From Laburnicola sp. R22_1 (lineage: Eukaryota > Ascomycota > Dothideomycetes > Pleosporales > Didymosphaeriaceae): a DNA stretch of 64,000 nt. The translations under genes were made by a program, and so were the position numbers. The stretch covers positions 1,488,001 to 1,552,000 of the forward strand of contig JACONQ010000008.1 in NCBI GenBank assembly GCA_014281115.1, written 5' to 3'. Shown here piece by piece: positions 1 to 10,808 of this stretch. The notes below the pieces were generated by a model that was not told where the DNA came from, did no database searches, and saw only the letters and a list, made by a program, of their open reading frames with translations. Every line of letters starts with the position of its first letter. Within the stretch, counting starts at the first letter, position 1.

Positions 1-226
1 AGTCCTAGCTTTAATATTCTAGGGTAAGTTTACTTTCTTAAATAAGCTAGGTATTAAAAGTAAATAATTATTAGTAAGGTACACTACTCCTTCTCTATTA
101 ATAATAGTGCTTTATATAAGTAGGTAATTGCTAGAATATATTATTAAGTACACCCCTAAGGTTTCCTATAGCTACTCTTTAAAAACTAATAGATTAATTA
201 AAGTATAAGCTATTAACCCTAAGTAT

Positions 227-273
227 GTTTTTTTTTGCGACTAAGGGGTTTCTAATAAAAATATTATAATAAC
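227..273 (-). repeat. R2 repeat, 47 bp truncated copy with 12 bp TSD
   Basis: The 12-mer AACCCTAAGTAT occurs at 215-226 and again at 274-285. Between the two lie 47 bp matching, in reverse complement, the last part of the R2 unit at 43064-43262, including the motif TTGCGACTAAGGGG. Only the A-rich end of R2 (as read on its sense strand) is kept, so this looks like an extreme 5'-truncated insertion. Confidence 0.75.
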
Positions 274-349
274 AACCCTAAGTATATAGAAGCGTTTAAG
301 CTTCTTACTATAGGTATGGTCTTTTATTCTTCTATTTTAATTCTACTAT

Positions 350-471
350 GTGGCGTTGTTTTATCTACCTAGGGGTAGGACGATAAAGGCTTTTATCTCA
401 AATAACATAACAAAAAAAGCAGAGCCTCCTACTTAGTAATCAAAAAAGGCGTAAAAGGGGAATATAAAAAG
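350..471 (-). repeat. R1 short dispersed repeat
   Basis: About 120 bp matching the R1 unit, with the landmark CTACCTAGGGGTAG hairpin and GCAGAGCC. Flanks AATTCTACT (339-347) and AATCCTACT (472-480) differ by one C/T change and may be a decayed TSD. R1 sense is taken as minus here because truncated R1 copies keep the end that lies at the left of this copy. Confidence 0.65.
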
Positions 472-1644
472 AATCCTACTCTAAAGCTCCTTCTATTATA
501 AAGATACTAAATAATTATTAATACCCTTATATTCTTTCTTAGTAAGGGTAATTAGTAGCACTCCTTTAGGGCATTTACTAGTAATAGCAGTTTAAAGGCG
601 TTAGTAGTCTAGAGAGTCCTATATATACTTTTTTCTATAAGAATACTTATTTATGTTATGCTTATAAGCCTTCTTATTTAAGCTACTACTACCTTACTTT
701 TTTAATTATTATTTTAACTAGTAATTATTACAAATACGCCTAATAACTTACTATTAGTTAATTAAAGCTAGTACTCCTAAATAAGCATAGAATAGACCTT
801 CCTAATATTAGTAAGATTTATTACCTTAATACTGGGCAAGGTATCTTATATAAGATACTAGTTGATAGATTAGTCCTATTCTAGTATAAGCTTAACTACT
901 AGCACGTTTAAGAAGTTAAATATAGTAAGCTTACCTTTTATATTAGAAAGTTTAAAACTCTTAGCCTTATTAAAAAGAAGCTACTGCTCCTTATACTGAG
1001 TTTTAAGTATCTACCTTCTATACTTAGCTTTTTTAAGGTGTGTTTAATATTAGGTGCGTACTAGCTTCTTTATACTTATTTCTATTAAAGCTAGATCTTT
1101 CTAAAGTATTTTAATAAGCGCTTATAGGAAGGTTTTCTTCTTATTATTTAGTATAATTATAGCTAGTGCTAGTAGATCTTAGGACACTATAGTATAAGCC
1201 TATAAGCCTAGATTTTAGATCTTTATTGCATTAATTTACTAGTTTTATGCTTCTACTTAATATTTTATAACCTAAATACTATAAACCTTAATTTAATTAT
1301 TATATATAGCGTTGCTTATACTTGCTATTTTTAGAAGTATAGACTAAGTTAGTTAGACTAGATCTTAATTAAGAATCTCTTTAGTGTTAGGATTAATAAG
1401 GTACTGGATCCCTTTAAACTAAGCATAAAATTAGACCTAGATAAACTAGAAAGACTAGCTCGCTTAGTTAGTACATAGCACCTCTATAGTAGGAATTATA
1501 GTGTCTATTATCTTAATTATAGGTAAGATTTAAGTGTAGAAAAGAATTAGAAAGAATTAGTAAAGAGTAATTAAAGTGTATAAATTAGGATTCTAATATA
1601 TAAGCGCATAGAGAGAACTAGTGTATAATTATAAAGCGCTAGAC

Positions 1645-1832
1645 TTATAACTATTAAAGGAAAACTAGCTAGAATCTTAGATTTAGTAAGCGAAGTAGAT
1701 ACGCTTACTGTATATAAAAAGAGGCTAAAGGGCCAAACTATATATACGCTTACAAAAAAGGAGCAGGGCTAAAATAGTACTACTCACATAATTATCGGCA
1801 CTTAATCGCACCTAGTTAGAGCCTTCTTTTTA
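1645..1832. repeat. LTR- or leader-like repeat shared with 38455-38636
   Basis: About 185 bp are repeated in the same orientation at 38455-38636. Shared landmarks are TAGAATCTTAGATTTAGTAA, AAGAGGCTAAA, TATATACGCTTA and ACCTAGTTAGAGC. At the second site it sits just upstream of the minus-strand gypsy-B coding remains, so it is probably part of that element's 5' LTR or leader. I could not define LTR ends. Confidence 0.55.
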
Positions 1833-1846
1833 TAATATTAAGTTAT

Positions 1847-2350
1847 GTGACGTTAATTAAATCTATCTAGGAGTAGGACAACAAAGGCTTTTATTTTAAA
1901 TAATATAATAAAAAAAGCAGAGCCCTCTACTTAGTAATTAAAAAGAGTATAAAAAAGGTAATTATAAAAAAGCACGTTGAAACTCGCTAAGCGAGTTTTA
2001 GCACAGAGGCTCCTATAAGCAAAATTTTCACAAAGAGGCTACTTATAACTTTAGTAGGGAAGGAATAAAACTTTAGCGCCGCTACACTATAGTTATTCTC
2101 TCTCTTTCTCTACTATTCTAATTATTACAAATAACACAAGTTAATATATTAATAGGTATATATTATTTCTTATAAGTAGGATAAGGGTAATATATACTAG
2201 ACACACTATTACTCTATTACTATAATAAGGTTATTCTTAATAAATCTTCTACTATGTCTTTATGCCTACGCCCTACTATCTATCTAGGCATTAATATTTT
2301 TTTAAAGAAGTACTTACTATTACTAAAAAGTATATACTAAAGATTTACGC
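1847..2350 (-). repeat. R1 long form: 3' unit plus ~400 bp upstream module
   Basis: The first ~120 bp match the short R1 unit. The remaining ~380 bp match 55105-55550 in reverse complement, and more weakly 8140-8540. The junction between the two parts is the same here and at 55.5 kb, so the ~400 bp module appears to be the upstream body of a longer element whose 3' end is the short R1 unit. A perfect palindrome, AAACTCGCTAAGCGAGTTT, lies near 1980-2000 just inside the upstream module. No coding frame is visible. Confidence 0.6.
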
Positions 2351-2354
2351 TATT

Positions 2355-2416
2355 TGTCCGTATACTATATAGGGAAGGGCACCTAAGGGTGTTAAGGTTT
2401 TAATATTACCACATAA
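2355..2416 (+). repeat. Copia-A LTR start fragment
   Basis: About 60 bp match the first bases of the copia-A LTR at 58757 and 25329: TGTCCGTA, then GGGCACCTAAGGGTGTTAAGG, then a T-rich stretch. The fragment stops exactly at the TA target of the Tc1 element that follows. Confidence 0.6.
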
Positions 2417-2418
2417 TA

Positions 2419-4536
2419 CAGTAGGGTAACACAAAAAAAGTGCCTAGTAAAAAGATATCTTTTTAAAAGTTATATAACTAAGTGAGCTCTAATACTATGT
2501 AAATAGAAGGTATACGGGTTTAAAGAGGAAATATAGGTGGTTAAGATTAGGTACTAGTTACGTACTTACTAAGCAGGGTTCTTAAGGTATCCATCTCTAA
2601 ACTTAGTGTTTCTAAAAAGTCAATTTTTAAGGCGTTATGACTTTTTTATTTAGTATGCTACTAGGCTAATGTTTTTACTAGCTATTCTAGGCCTAGTGTA
2701 GATTACGTAAGCAAAATTTCGGAGTAATTATATAACTTAATTAAGAAATTATGTAAGGTTAAAAGATTACGTGATTTTAAAAGTTAATTAAATCACGTGA
2801 TTTATTACTCAGATTATAGTATAATATAATATCTTTTGTCTAGTAAATTTTCTCTTTTGTATTTCCTCGAATAGAGCCAAAATTGTCAAAATTCGAAAGT
2901 TAAGTTTCTTTACTTAAAAAAGCAAATACTTCTAATTCTACTATTGCTACTAACCTTAATAAGCCTCTACAATCTATTAAGAGTGCTATTAGACGAATTA
3001 ATAAGAAAAATAAGGGAGATAACTTATTAAAAGGGGTAAAACAAAGGAGAGTAACCAAGGTTACTTCTAGGAAGAAAAGAGTTATTAATAGAGATTTAAC
3101 TAAAAGCCCTAAGAAGACAAATAAGAGGCTATTAGAAGAGAATAGTTTTGGCTTTACTAAGAGGACGTTGCAGAGAGTTTTAAAGGGAAAAGACTATTCT
3201 TTTAACGTCTCTAAGAAAAAGGCCTATTTAACTAAAGAAAGAGCTAAAAGAAGAGAATTCTGGGCTAAAGAGATAGTTAAGGAGCTAGAAAATATTAACC
3301 TTGCTAAAGTTATATTTTCTGACGAGTCTACTATCCAAAGGGGGCATGGTAATAGGCAAGAATATATAAGAAAAAGGGAAAAAATCGAAAATTGGGCCTG
3401 AATAGCGCAACAACCGTACAACTAGTAAGTTATTAATTCCTTTTAAATTCTAGAATTATAGAGCCCTCCTTTCTCTATAATTGGGCTATTTTACTTTTTT
3501 TATATCTTTGTTTTGAGCTAGTACTAATTCACTGAAAGCGCGAGATATTTCTATCTCAGTCTGGGGCTGTATTTGGATAGGAGGACGTTCTAAACTAGTG
3601 TTTTTAAGGGACCCTATTAAAACTAGGACCTTTAATAACACTAGCTATATACAGGAGTGTTTAAATCCTATCTTAAAACCTTTTTTAAAAGGAGGTAAGT
3701 AAAGTATCCCTTTTTTTTCTTTTTTCTTTTTCTTTTAATATATAAAATATATATATATATTAAATTTTTATACTCTTATTCGTTATACTAATTATAACTA
3801 GGCTGGAAATTTCAACAGGATAATTCGAAGATCCACGAAATTCCACAGGTGAAAAGGTGGTTTTCTAGGAATAAAGTCTTTGTTTTTGGGCATCCATCCT
3901 ATTCACCAGACTTAAATCCTATAGAAAACGTTTGGAGTCTATTAAAAGATAGGCTAGGAAAAAGAAATAGGGCTTCTTTAGGCTTTGGCACTAGTAAATC
4001 TAGTGTAGAAGCCTTTAAAAGAGCTATATAAGAGGAGTGGGATTTAATTCCACAGGAGGCTATAGACCATTGTATACTATCTTTGCCTAAGCGTTATAAT
4101 GACGTTATAGAGGCTAAAGGATGGTATACTAAGTACTAGTTATATATTATTTACTAGTTCTATCTAATTGTTTAATTTTAATTAACTTTTATCTTTTTCC
4201 TTATAATTATTATTTCTATGAATAAACATATAATGACATTTAGGTTATATAGTCCTTATAGACTAAACTATAATATATATAAGTTATAGAATTTTATCCA
4301 CGTAGAAAAAAAAGTTATATAGGGTCAAAGTTTTAAGAAAAAATTTCATTAACTTTACTAAGATACCTCTACTTAGCGCTGATTACTAAGGTATTACTAA
4401 CCTTCTATACTAAATTTTCTAAACCGTCTCCTTAAAACGGTATACTTCTTATTTATATAGTATTAAAACCCACCTAGTTATATAACTTTTGAAAAGATAT
4501 CTTTTTACTAGGCGCTTGTTTTGTGTCACCGTACTA
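2419..4536 (+). mobile_element. Tc1-type DNA transposon, copy 1 (2.1 kb, long TIRs)
   Basis: Both ends carry an inverted repeat of about 60 bp. The left end begins CAGTAGGGTAACAC; the right end read backwards begins TAGTACGGTGACAC. Shared internal landmarks are GCCTAGTAAAAAGATATC and AAAAGTTATATAACTA. TA dinucleotides at 2417-2418 and 4537-4538 fit the TA target of the Tc1/mariner superfamily. The single gene inside encodes a DD34E transposase. The left flank is a copia-A LTR fragment and the right flank an R3 fragment. The element is lightly mutated compared with its surroundings, so it is probably a late insertion. Confidence 0.88.
2871..4139 (+). pseudogene. Tc1/mariner DD34E transposase, three exons, four point lesions
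   Basis: Proposed exons are 2871-3424, 3539-3694 and 3802-4139, about 349 codons, normal for Tc1 transposases. Intron 1 starts GTAAGT and has ACTAAT before a terminal AG. Intron 2 starts GTAAGT and ends ACTAATTATAACTAG. Exon joins keep the frame. The catalytic acids are D at 3321 (IFSDES), D at 3819 (QQDNSKIH) and E at 3924 (SPDLNPIENVW). The last two are separated by 34 residues, the DD34E spacing. An N-terminal helix-turn-helix region and an RVINRDLTKSPKK segment precede them. Lesions: the start aligned to copy 2 reads ATA, and stops lie at 2901, 3399 and 4029. All fit C-to-T or G-to-A change. Intron borders are inferred from sequence and from the same layout in the copy at 18865. Confidence 0.85.
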
Positions 4537-4538
4537 TA

Positions 4539-4645
4539 CTATATACTAGATACTAGGTTTTAGTGCCTTCTATTTTACTCCTCTCTGTGTATAGTGCGCA
4601 TTCGACCTTAGTTAGAATCTTAACCCGATAAAGATCTTTAATAAT
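4539..4645 (-). repeat. R3 terminal fragment
   Basis: About 105 bp in reverse complement match the R3 end found at 34116-34220: the CTCCTCTCTGTGTATAGTGC block, then GTTAGAATCT and GATAAAGATCTTTAA. It begins immediately after the Tc1 TA duplication. Confidence 0.6.
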
Positions 4646-4768
4646 ATTATATTATATAAGCGCTAATATTATAATAAAAACGCACAGTAATTAAACGCAG
4701 TAGGACTACTTAAGAACTAATAAGAGGAGGCAGTTTATACTCCTGCCCAGGAGGAATATATAATTATA
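4646..4768 (-). repeat. R4 end fragment
   Basis: Matches the distal end of the R4 copy at 26514-27852: AAGCGCTAAT, AATTAAACGCAGTAGGAC and GGAGGCAGTTTATA. It lacks the opposite R4 end. About 120 bp of unassigned AT-rich DNA follow to 4889. Confidence 0.5.
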
Positions 4769-5864
4769 TTTCTAACTAAGAAGAATTATCTACTGTATTA
4801 ATTTTATCCTTTTACTATATAGGTCTTATTTCCTTATATAGTGTTTTCTTTAATATTCCTATTTCTTTAATATACTAATTATATAATCTAGTATATTTAT
4901 GCATATTACTATTATTTTATAAAATAGTAAAGGTAGTAGAAACTTTATACAAAGTAATAGAGGTAGTTATTATATAGCTAGTTTGCTTAATAAGTTAGTT
5001 ATATAAAAAGTTACAGTTTATTAAGGTTTATTATTATCTAACTATATATTTATATAGTTACTAGTAGTATACTTAGTATACTATCTTCTTTTAAATCTTA
5101 TATAGTAGTAATATCTACTTACTAACTTACTAAAAAGGTTAGTTTACTATTTTTATAAATAAGGATAGGTTTTATATATTTTATATAGGTGTAATATCTA
5201 CTTACTAGCTTGATAAAGATTTAATCTATTATCCTTTTATATGTAGAGGATAGAGTATAATAAAATAAAGCATATAGCTAATAACAACTTACATACTCTA
5301 TTGTTACTCTTACTATTTTATAGTTAAAAGCTAGTTAACTACTAAGTATTAAATAGGTATTTTATAGCTAGCTATATAGATAGTAATATTTACTAAATCT
5401 ATATTAGTAAGTGTAGAGAGTGTATTAGATAAGCGTATAAAAATATACTATAACAAAACTAACTTTTTAGTGTTAATTACTTATATCTAAGGGAGATGTA
5501 GATGAAAAAGAGAAAATCTTATAGCATATAGGCTGCAGCGACCCTCCTAGGCAAGAGTTATAAACTGCCTCTACTTATTTAGTTTTTAAATAGCCCTACT
5601 ACGTTTAATTACTGTAGTTTTTTATTGCGTTACTAGCGTCTATATAATATATAACGTTATATTATATGCGCGCTAAGCCCTATAACCTAAAGCGCGTTAA
5701 AATATTACTAACGTTTCTCCCCCTAGCTTTTAAGATAATAACTTACAATAATAATACTCCTAACTTACTTACCTACCTACTACCTTGCTAGATAATTAAC
5801 TCTACCTTTTAACCTTTTACTATATTACTATATAATAGATAACCTACTATATATACGCACGCTT

Positions 5865-5929
<65 letters not shown>
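5865..5929. repeat. (TAC)n microsatellite, about 21 units
   Basis: Uninterrupted TAC repeats inside the R4 copy at 5541-6923. The R4 copy at 26514-27852 does not carry this run. Confidence 0.95.
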
Positions 5930-6419
5930 GTATAATATATAATAAATTACGCGCGCACTTTCTACTTCTAATACTAAATAGCACCTTAATACTTTACTAG
6001 CCTTACTCTACTTATTACCTATAAAGATTTTATAATATAAGCGTGTACCTATATTTACTCTATGCCTCTAATAACTGCTTATTATATTTTTCTTTATTCT
6101 AGTAAAACCTTAGGTATTTTAGGTTATGCTTAACCGTTTCTTCATTACTCTTACTTTATTACTCTTAAATCTAATTAAATCTTGCTTCTTATTTTCTAAA
6201 AGCGCTCTAGTAATAATAATTACTAGTATAGCTAAGCACTAGGTAGCTAATCTAGCAGAGACAAAGCTATAAGTTAAAATCTATAGTCCTTAGAGTACCT
6301 AGGTATTGCTAGACGCTATTATAAGATAAACTAGCTATAGTAATCCATTTGCTGTATAACTTATACTATACTACTATATATTCTATAAGGATAATAGGTG
6401 TCTAACCTTTATAATATCT

Positions 6420-6423
<4 letters not shown>

Positions 6424-6456
<33 letters not shown>
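6424..6456. repeat. (TA)n microsatellite
   Basis: About 16 uninterrupted TA units within the R4 copy. Confidence 0.95.
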
Positions 6457-6459
<3 letters not shown>

Positions 6460-6975
6460 GCGTCTAGATTATACTTCTAATTATTGTATATTTTATTATT
6501 ATTATTATTATTTAGCTTATTATATATATAAAGGCGCGTAATTACCTACCCTATAAAAAGCGCGTTATTAGGTTAAAGGATAGCTATACGTATTAGATTA
6601 TAATCTTAAGGTCTTATATAACAATTAAAAATATTGTGTAGTAGATAGATAAACACATAATCTAGTTATAGATTGTTATACTTTGTGCGTAGGCAACTAC
6701 CTTACGCTGTTATTATTAACTTTAGTATTATAGACTATAAACTACAGTATAGCTTGTAACTAACTCTATAGGAGGCTAGCTAATTTCCACATACTCTATT
6801 CCTAAATAGTTACTAAACTAGTCTTATTACTTTACTTTAATTTATAGCGTTATTTTAGCATACCTATAGCTTTCTCTTACAGCGTTATACTATGTATAAA
6901 ACGTGCGCGAAGTATTCTTTATAATAGGCTGCAGCGTATAAATACTATATAATCTCTATATAATGCCTATTATAT

Positions 6976-9247
6976 TAAAGATCTTTATTGTGTAGAGATT
7001 CTAACTAAGGTTAAGTCTGCACTATACATAGAGAGGAGTATAATAGGAGGCACTATAACCTAGTACCTAGCACATAGTAGTAGTAATAAAATATACCCAA
7101 AATAATAATAATTTTATTTGTAGTATTCTCTATAATAGTATTATTAACAGTAGTTAATAGACAGTCTACTATCTAGCATAACTAAGTTATATATTATCTC
7201 TTAACTAGTAGACTATTAAAGAGCTATAGTAGAGCGCAGAGTTATAACTATAGTTTGCTATATATATATATATTATATATGTCTGCCTTTTACAATGTCT
7301 ATAATATCTAAAAATTCTTCTTCTTTAATATAAACAATATTAAGTCTTTTAAATTTAACTTTTTAATATATACGGCGAGCGAGCTTTCTAGCATCCTAAG
7401 ATGAAGTTATCTAATACCTATAGTTAAATAGCTACTAGAGAATTTAAAACTAGTATAGATAACTAGCTAGGTAATATTAGCTATCTAGCCTACCTACTAT
7501 AAGATATAGTTAAGGTAGGCCTGCTAGAGAACTAAATTAATTATACTATTCTAGAGGTTATAACTAATACTCTATTTAGGCTATATATTATCTTTATAGT
7601 CACATTGTTTATTTAGTGTTAATTACTCTTTTAACCCTCTTTTTTTTTATTTGAGCCTGCGTAGGTTAGGATAGAAAGGCCGCTCTAGTCCAGCGCCTAA
7701 AAATACAGTCTACTAAGTTTCCACTAACGTAATAATAGTTTATAAGAATAGTTTATAAACTGCGCACTCGCCCCTTATTATCTATAAGTACTCTAACAAC
7801 TATTAAATTTACTTAAAGCGTGTATAGCAAACTAAGCTGTATTAACACTATTATTAGCGATCGCGCCGCTTATGCGTTGCACTTATTTAACGCTATAATA
7901 ACTATAAGAATCTGACGCATCTATATAATACTCTTCTCTTATAGCAACTTATTAATAAATACTTTCTTTTCTCTTCCTTTAATCTTACTACTCTCTATTA
8001 CTGCCTTTCTAACTAGTAGTAATATAAGGACCTATAGTAGAAACTCTATACATTAATTATTATTACGTCTATAGTTACTAATCTATTGCTAGCCTAACTA
8101 GTATACTAGGACTGTCTTGTATAGGCTAAGGTATACCTTTTTCTACTTTAACCTATTAACAATCTTCTAGATAGAGCAGTACTCTAGTATAGACCTAGCG
8201 ATAGCGGCAAGCGGATAGATCTTTAATGCGTACTTTTAGGCGGCCTTAATAGCAGTATTAATATTAAAGCTTAGAAAGTTAGCAGAAAATAGAGTAGTAA
8301 AAGTCTTTTTAAGGTTAATTTTAATATAGAGATAGAGCGTTAGTGTACCTATAGTGTGTAAGCTCCTATCTAGTATATATTGCTTATAAGTAGTACACAA
8401 ACCTACTAATATAACAGCTATTACTTCTAGTAATATCTTTAGGGATAATAGTAGAGGAGATAATAGTTACAGCGTTATAGCGCTAGCGCTATCTTATACC
8501 TTCCCCTACTCTAAACTAGTATAGTAATATAGCCTTATTATATTTTGTATATAGATTTTTTTGCTTAGAGTAGGCGCGCTAAGCCCGCTAAGATCGCTTG
8601 TAATGCGCTAACCCTTTTTATTAACATCTTAAAATGCTTTCCTGTGTATATAATAGTAGGAGGAATATCTGATATTATTATAATATTTTTATTAGAAACC
8701 CCTTAGTTGCAAAAAAGAAAACCTATACTATCTTTATATAACTCTAAATTCTTATGTGCAAGACTATTCTTTTATATAGAGGCCTAAGCGATAATATAGC
8801 AATATTTATAAACTAATAATAACTTCTTACTATTATATTATTAGTAAGGCTAGAGAATAAACTAAGATATAGTAGTAGGTAACTATCACAGAAAAAGAGA
8901 ATATTCTTTATAAATTACTAGAGTGCGCGTGCGCAGCTATAGTAGGAGAAGCTTCTAGTCGTAGTTAAGATTTTATAGGCATATAAAGATAATAAGATGT
9001 AAAGGTAGTAGCGTAATTAGAGTAAGGATAAGTAGTGGTAAGGAGAGTATAAAGAAGATAGGCAGTGGCGAGGTCCTAGAGGGTGGTATATAGCTTACTA
9101 GTTATAAGAGAAGATCTACTATAAAAAAGTACTAAAATAGTTAGACTAGTTACTATTATAATTATTATTATTATTATTGTAGTAAAAAATATTATTAAAG
9201 AAACTATTAATTACGTAACACAGTGGTTAGTTAAATAGCTAGCCAAT
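6976..9247. repeat. R3 repeat, expanded copy (2.3 kb) with 11 bp TSD
   Basis: Flanked by GCCTATTATAT (6965-6975) and ACCTATTATAT (9248-9258), differing by one G/A. The left end is the R3 start (AAAGATCTTTATTGTGTAGAG) and the right end is the R3 terminus (GTGGTTAGTTAAATAGCTAGCC). About 7310-8950 does not align with the 1.2 kb R3 copies and contains a composite R1/R2-like insert (8140-8721). The target was a copia-A LTR. Confidence 0.7.
8140..8721 (+). repeat. R2 long form with R1-like upstream module
   Basis: 8530-8721 matches the full R2 unit of 43064-43262 (GCGCGCTAAGCCCGCTAAG, AATATTTTTATTAGAAACCC). 8140-8530 resembles the ~400 bp module that precedes R1 at 55105-55550. I could not find a clear TSD. 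It is embedded in the R3 copy 6976-9247. Confidence 0.5.
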
Positions 9248-9314
9248 ACCTATTATATAGTAATATTAAAACCTTAACACCCTTAAGAGTCCTCACCTAT
9301 ATAGTGTATAGATA

Positions 9315-9674
9315 AAGCTAATAATTTTGTTTATATAATAATAAATTAAAGTATACTTCTAAGTATTATCTAGAGCTTAAGGCTTCTAAAGTTTAAGATT
9401 ATCCTCTTTTCTAGTTAAACTATACTTAGAATAGAACTTTATAAAAGCTTAAATGTTTATAGTATAGCTTTAAGAAAAAGAATAATATTAAAGTAAAGCT
9501 AAGAATAATACTAATAGGTCTTATAAAGACGCTTAATAGCTTAAATATATAAATTTTCTTACTTTTATAATTACTATAGCCTTTTATAAACTTATATACG
9601 TATTTGCTCTTTTTAATAACTAAGCTTACTAATAATATAATTATACATCTTAGTCTAATTAGCTTTTTAATTCT
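9315..9674. other. Unassigned AT-rich DNA
   Basis: No open frame, motif or match to the other repeats of the window was seen. Confidence 0.4.
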
Positions 9675-9982
9675 TTTATTAAAGATCTTTATTGTGCTAG
9701 GATTATAGCTATGATTAAATCTACACTATATATAGAGAGGAGTAAAAAGAAGGCACTAAAACCTAGTATCTAGTATCTAGTGGTAATAATAAAATATCTA
9801 TAAAATAATAATAATTTTATTATTAACGTTGTGTATTATAGTATTCTTAATAGTAGTTAATTAATAGTCTACTAGTTACTATTATAATTATAATTAATAT
9901 TATTATTAGAGCAATTTATTTTAAAGAAATTATTAATTACGTAATATAGTAATTAGTTAAACAGCCATCCTATAATTATATA
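9675..9982. repeat. R3 internal-deletion derivative (~310 bp)
   Basis: Keeps both R3 ends: about 215 bp from AAAGATCTTTATTGTG at the left and about 90 bp to TTAGTTAAACAGCC at the right. Most of the 1.2 kb interior is missing. It resembles a deletion derivative rather than a truncation. No convincing TSD was found. Confidence 0.6.
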
Positions 9983-10110
9983 ATGTTATAGATTAGTTCT
10001 AGAGCAGAGTTTTATTCTTTTATATATACTTATTATTTTAAGAAAACTATATATTATAGTTTACTAATATCTAATCTAAAAGTAGCTTATAAAAAGCATT
10101 TGTGTGCCCA

Positions 10111-10190
10111 ATTACCTTTTTACGCTCTTTTTAATTACTAAGTAGGGGGCTCTGCTTTTTTTATTATGTTATTTAAGATAATTTAACGGT
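10111..10190 (+). repeat. R1 copy with internal deletion
   Basis: Starts ATTACCTTTTTACGCTC, carries GTAGGGGGCTCTGC, then jumps from ATTTAAGAT to AATTTAAC, losing the central ~30 bp that hold the CCTAGG hairpin. GATAA flanks both deletion edges in complete copies, which would suit a microhomology deletion. Confidence 0.6.
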
Positions 10191-10761
10191 ACCGCTTGTT
10201 GTGGCTAAGCTCTACTCTCCTAGCAAAAGTTATATATAGGTACGCTAGTTGCGTTACTAATAAGCTATAGTTAAGCTTAATAGACTATATTTGCCTATCT
10301 ATATAGCTGTTTATTAAGGGGCCTAGAGCGCTAAATAGCTAGTTCGTCTTTAGTCTTTTTATAAGCATTCTTATATCTAGTTTAGTTTTTAGTTAGTATT
10401 AGTATAGCGTTTATTTACGTAATAAGGTAGTTAAAGTAGGCATAATAGTAGTAGTAGAAGCAAAAGGTAGCTTTAGTAAAGTAGTAGTAAGAATAGAAAT
10501 TGATGTTGTAGATAGGGCTAGAGTTATAGTTAGTGTTAGTAGTGTAGTTATAGCCAAATTGAGACTATATAGTAGAATTAGTATTAGTTCTACTATAAAT
10601 TATACAATATATATATAGTATGTAGTAGGGAAGCTATTTTTACTAGTAACTAGAGTGTGGAGTAGGTATTTTATACTAGTAGGATTAGCTAAGTAGGAAG
10701 CTATTAAATTCGCTGTCAAAGTTAATTTTGGGTAAGTTTTGGAGGGACGAAGAGAGCCAAG
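10191..10761. other. Low-complexity region with a long nearly open stretch
   Basis: About 10430-10735 can be read with few stops on both strands. On the minus strand it gives a Ser/Thr/Leu-rich, low-complexity peptide. It could be the N-terminal part of a decayed gag. No motif supports this and no function is assigned. Confidence 0.3.
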
Positions 10762-10808
10762 CGAAAGTCTTTGTCGTTCTATCCCTAGGTAGTTAATTTA
10801 ACAACACA
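10762..10808 (+). repeat. R1 fragment, truncated (~47 bp)
   Basis: Only the terminal part of R1 remains: TCTTTGTCGTTCTATCCCTA, then AATTTAACAACACA. Keeping this end while losing the other supports it as the R1 3' end. Confidence 0.6.

Larger units (their letters stand above)
1..1644. other. Degenerate AT-rich retroelement debris
   Basis: No open frame survives. Reading the minus strand through stops between about 900 and 1600 gives a weakly gag-like, charged, helical-looking stretch, but no motif I can name. Two small repeats are embedded (227-273 and 350-471). Because 1645-1832 is repeated next to gypsy-B at 38455-38636, this block may be the start of another minus-strand gypsy copy cut by the window edge. 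That is inference. Confidence 0.35.
5541..6923 (+). repeat. R4 repeat, long copy (1383 bp) with 13 bp TSD
   Basis: ATAGGCTGCAGCG is duplicated perfectly at 5528-5540 and 6924-6936. The body is non-coding in all frames. Its right end, read backwards (TATAAAGAATACTTCGCGCA), is the start of the short copy at 42725, and its left end matches 4680-4768 and the right part of 26514-27852. It carries microsatellites at 5865-5929 and 6424-6456. It is inserted into a copia-A LTR. Confidence 0.78.
4890..9314 (-). mobile_element. Copia-A 5' LTR plus gag start, split by two insertions
   Basis: In reverse complement, 4890-5527 matches the copia-A leader and first gag codons (as at 59578-59650) followed by the LTR, including the repeated AGTAAGTAGATAT motif. 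Then R4 (5541-6923) and R3 (6976-9247) interrupt. The LTR resumes at 6937-6975 and finishes at 9259-9314, aligning with the GC-rich LTR at 25241-25329. Removing both insertions restores a collinear LTR. The gag start is truncated near 4890. Confidence 0.65.
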
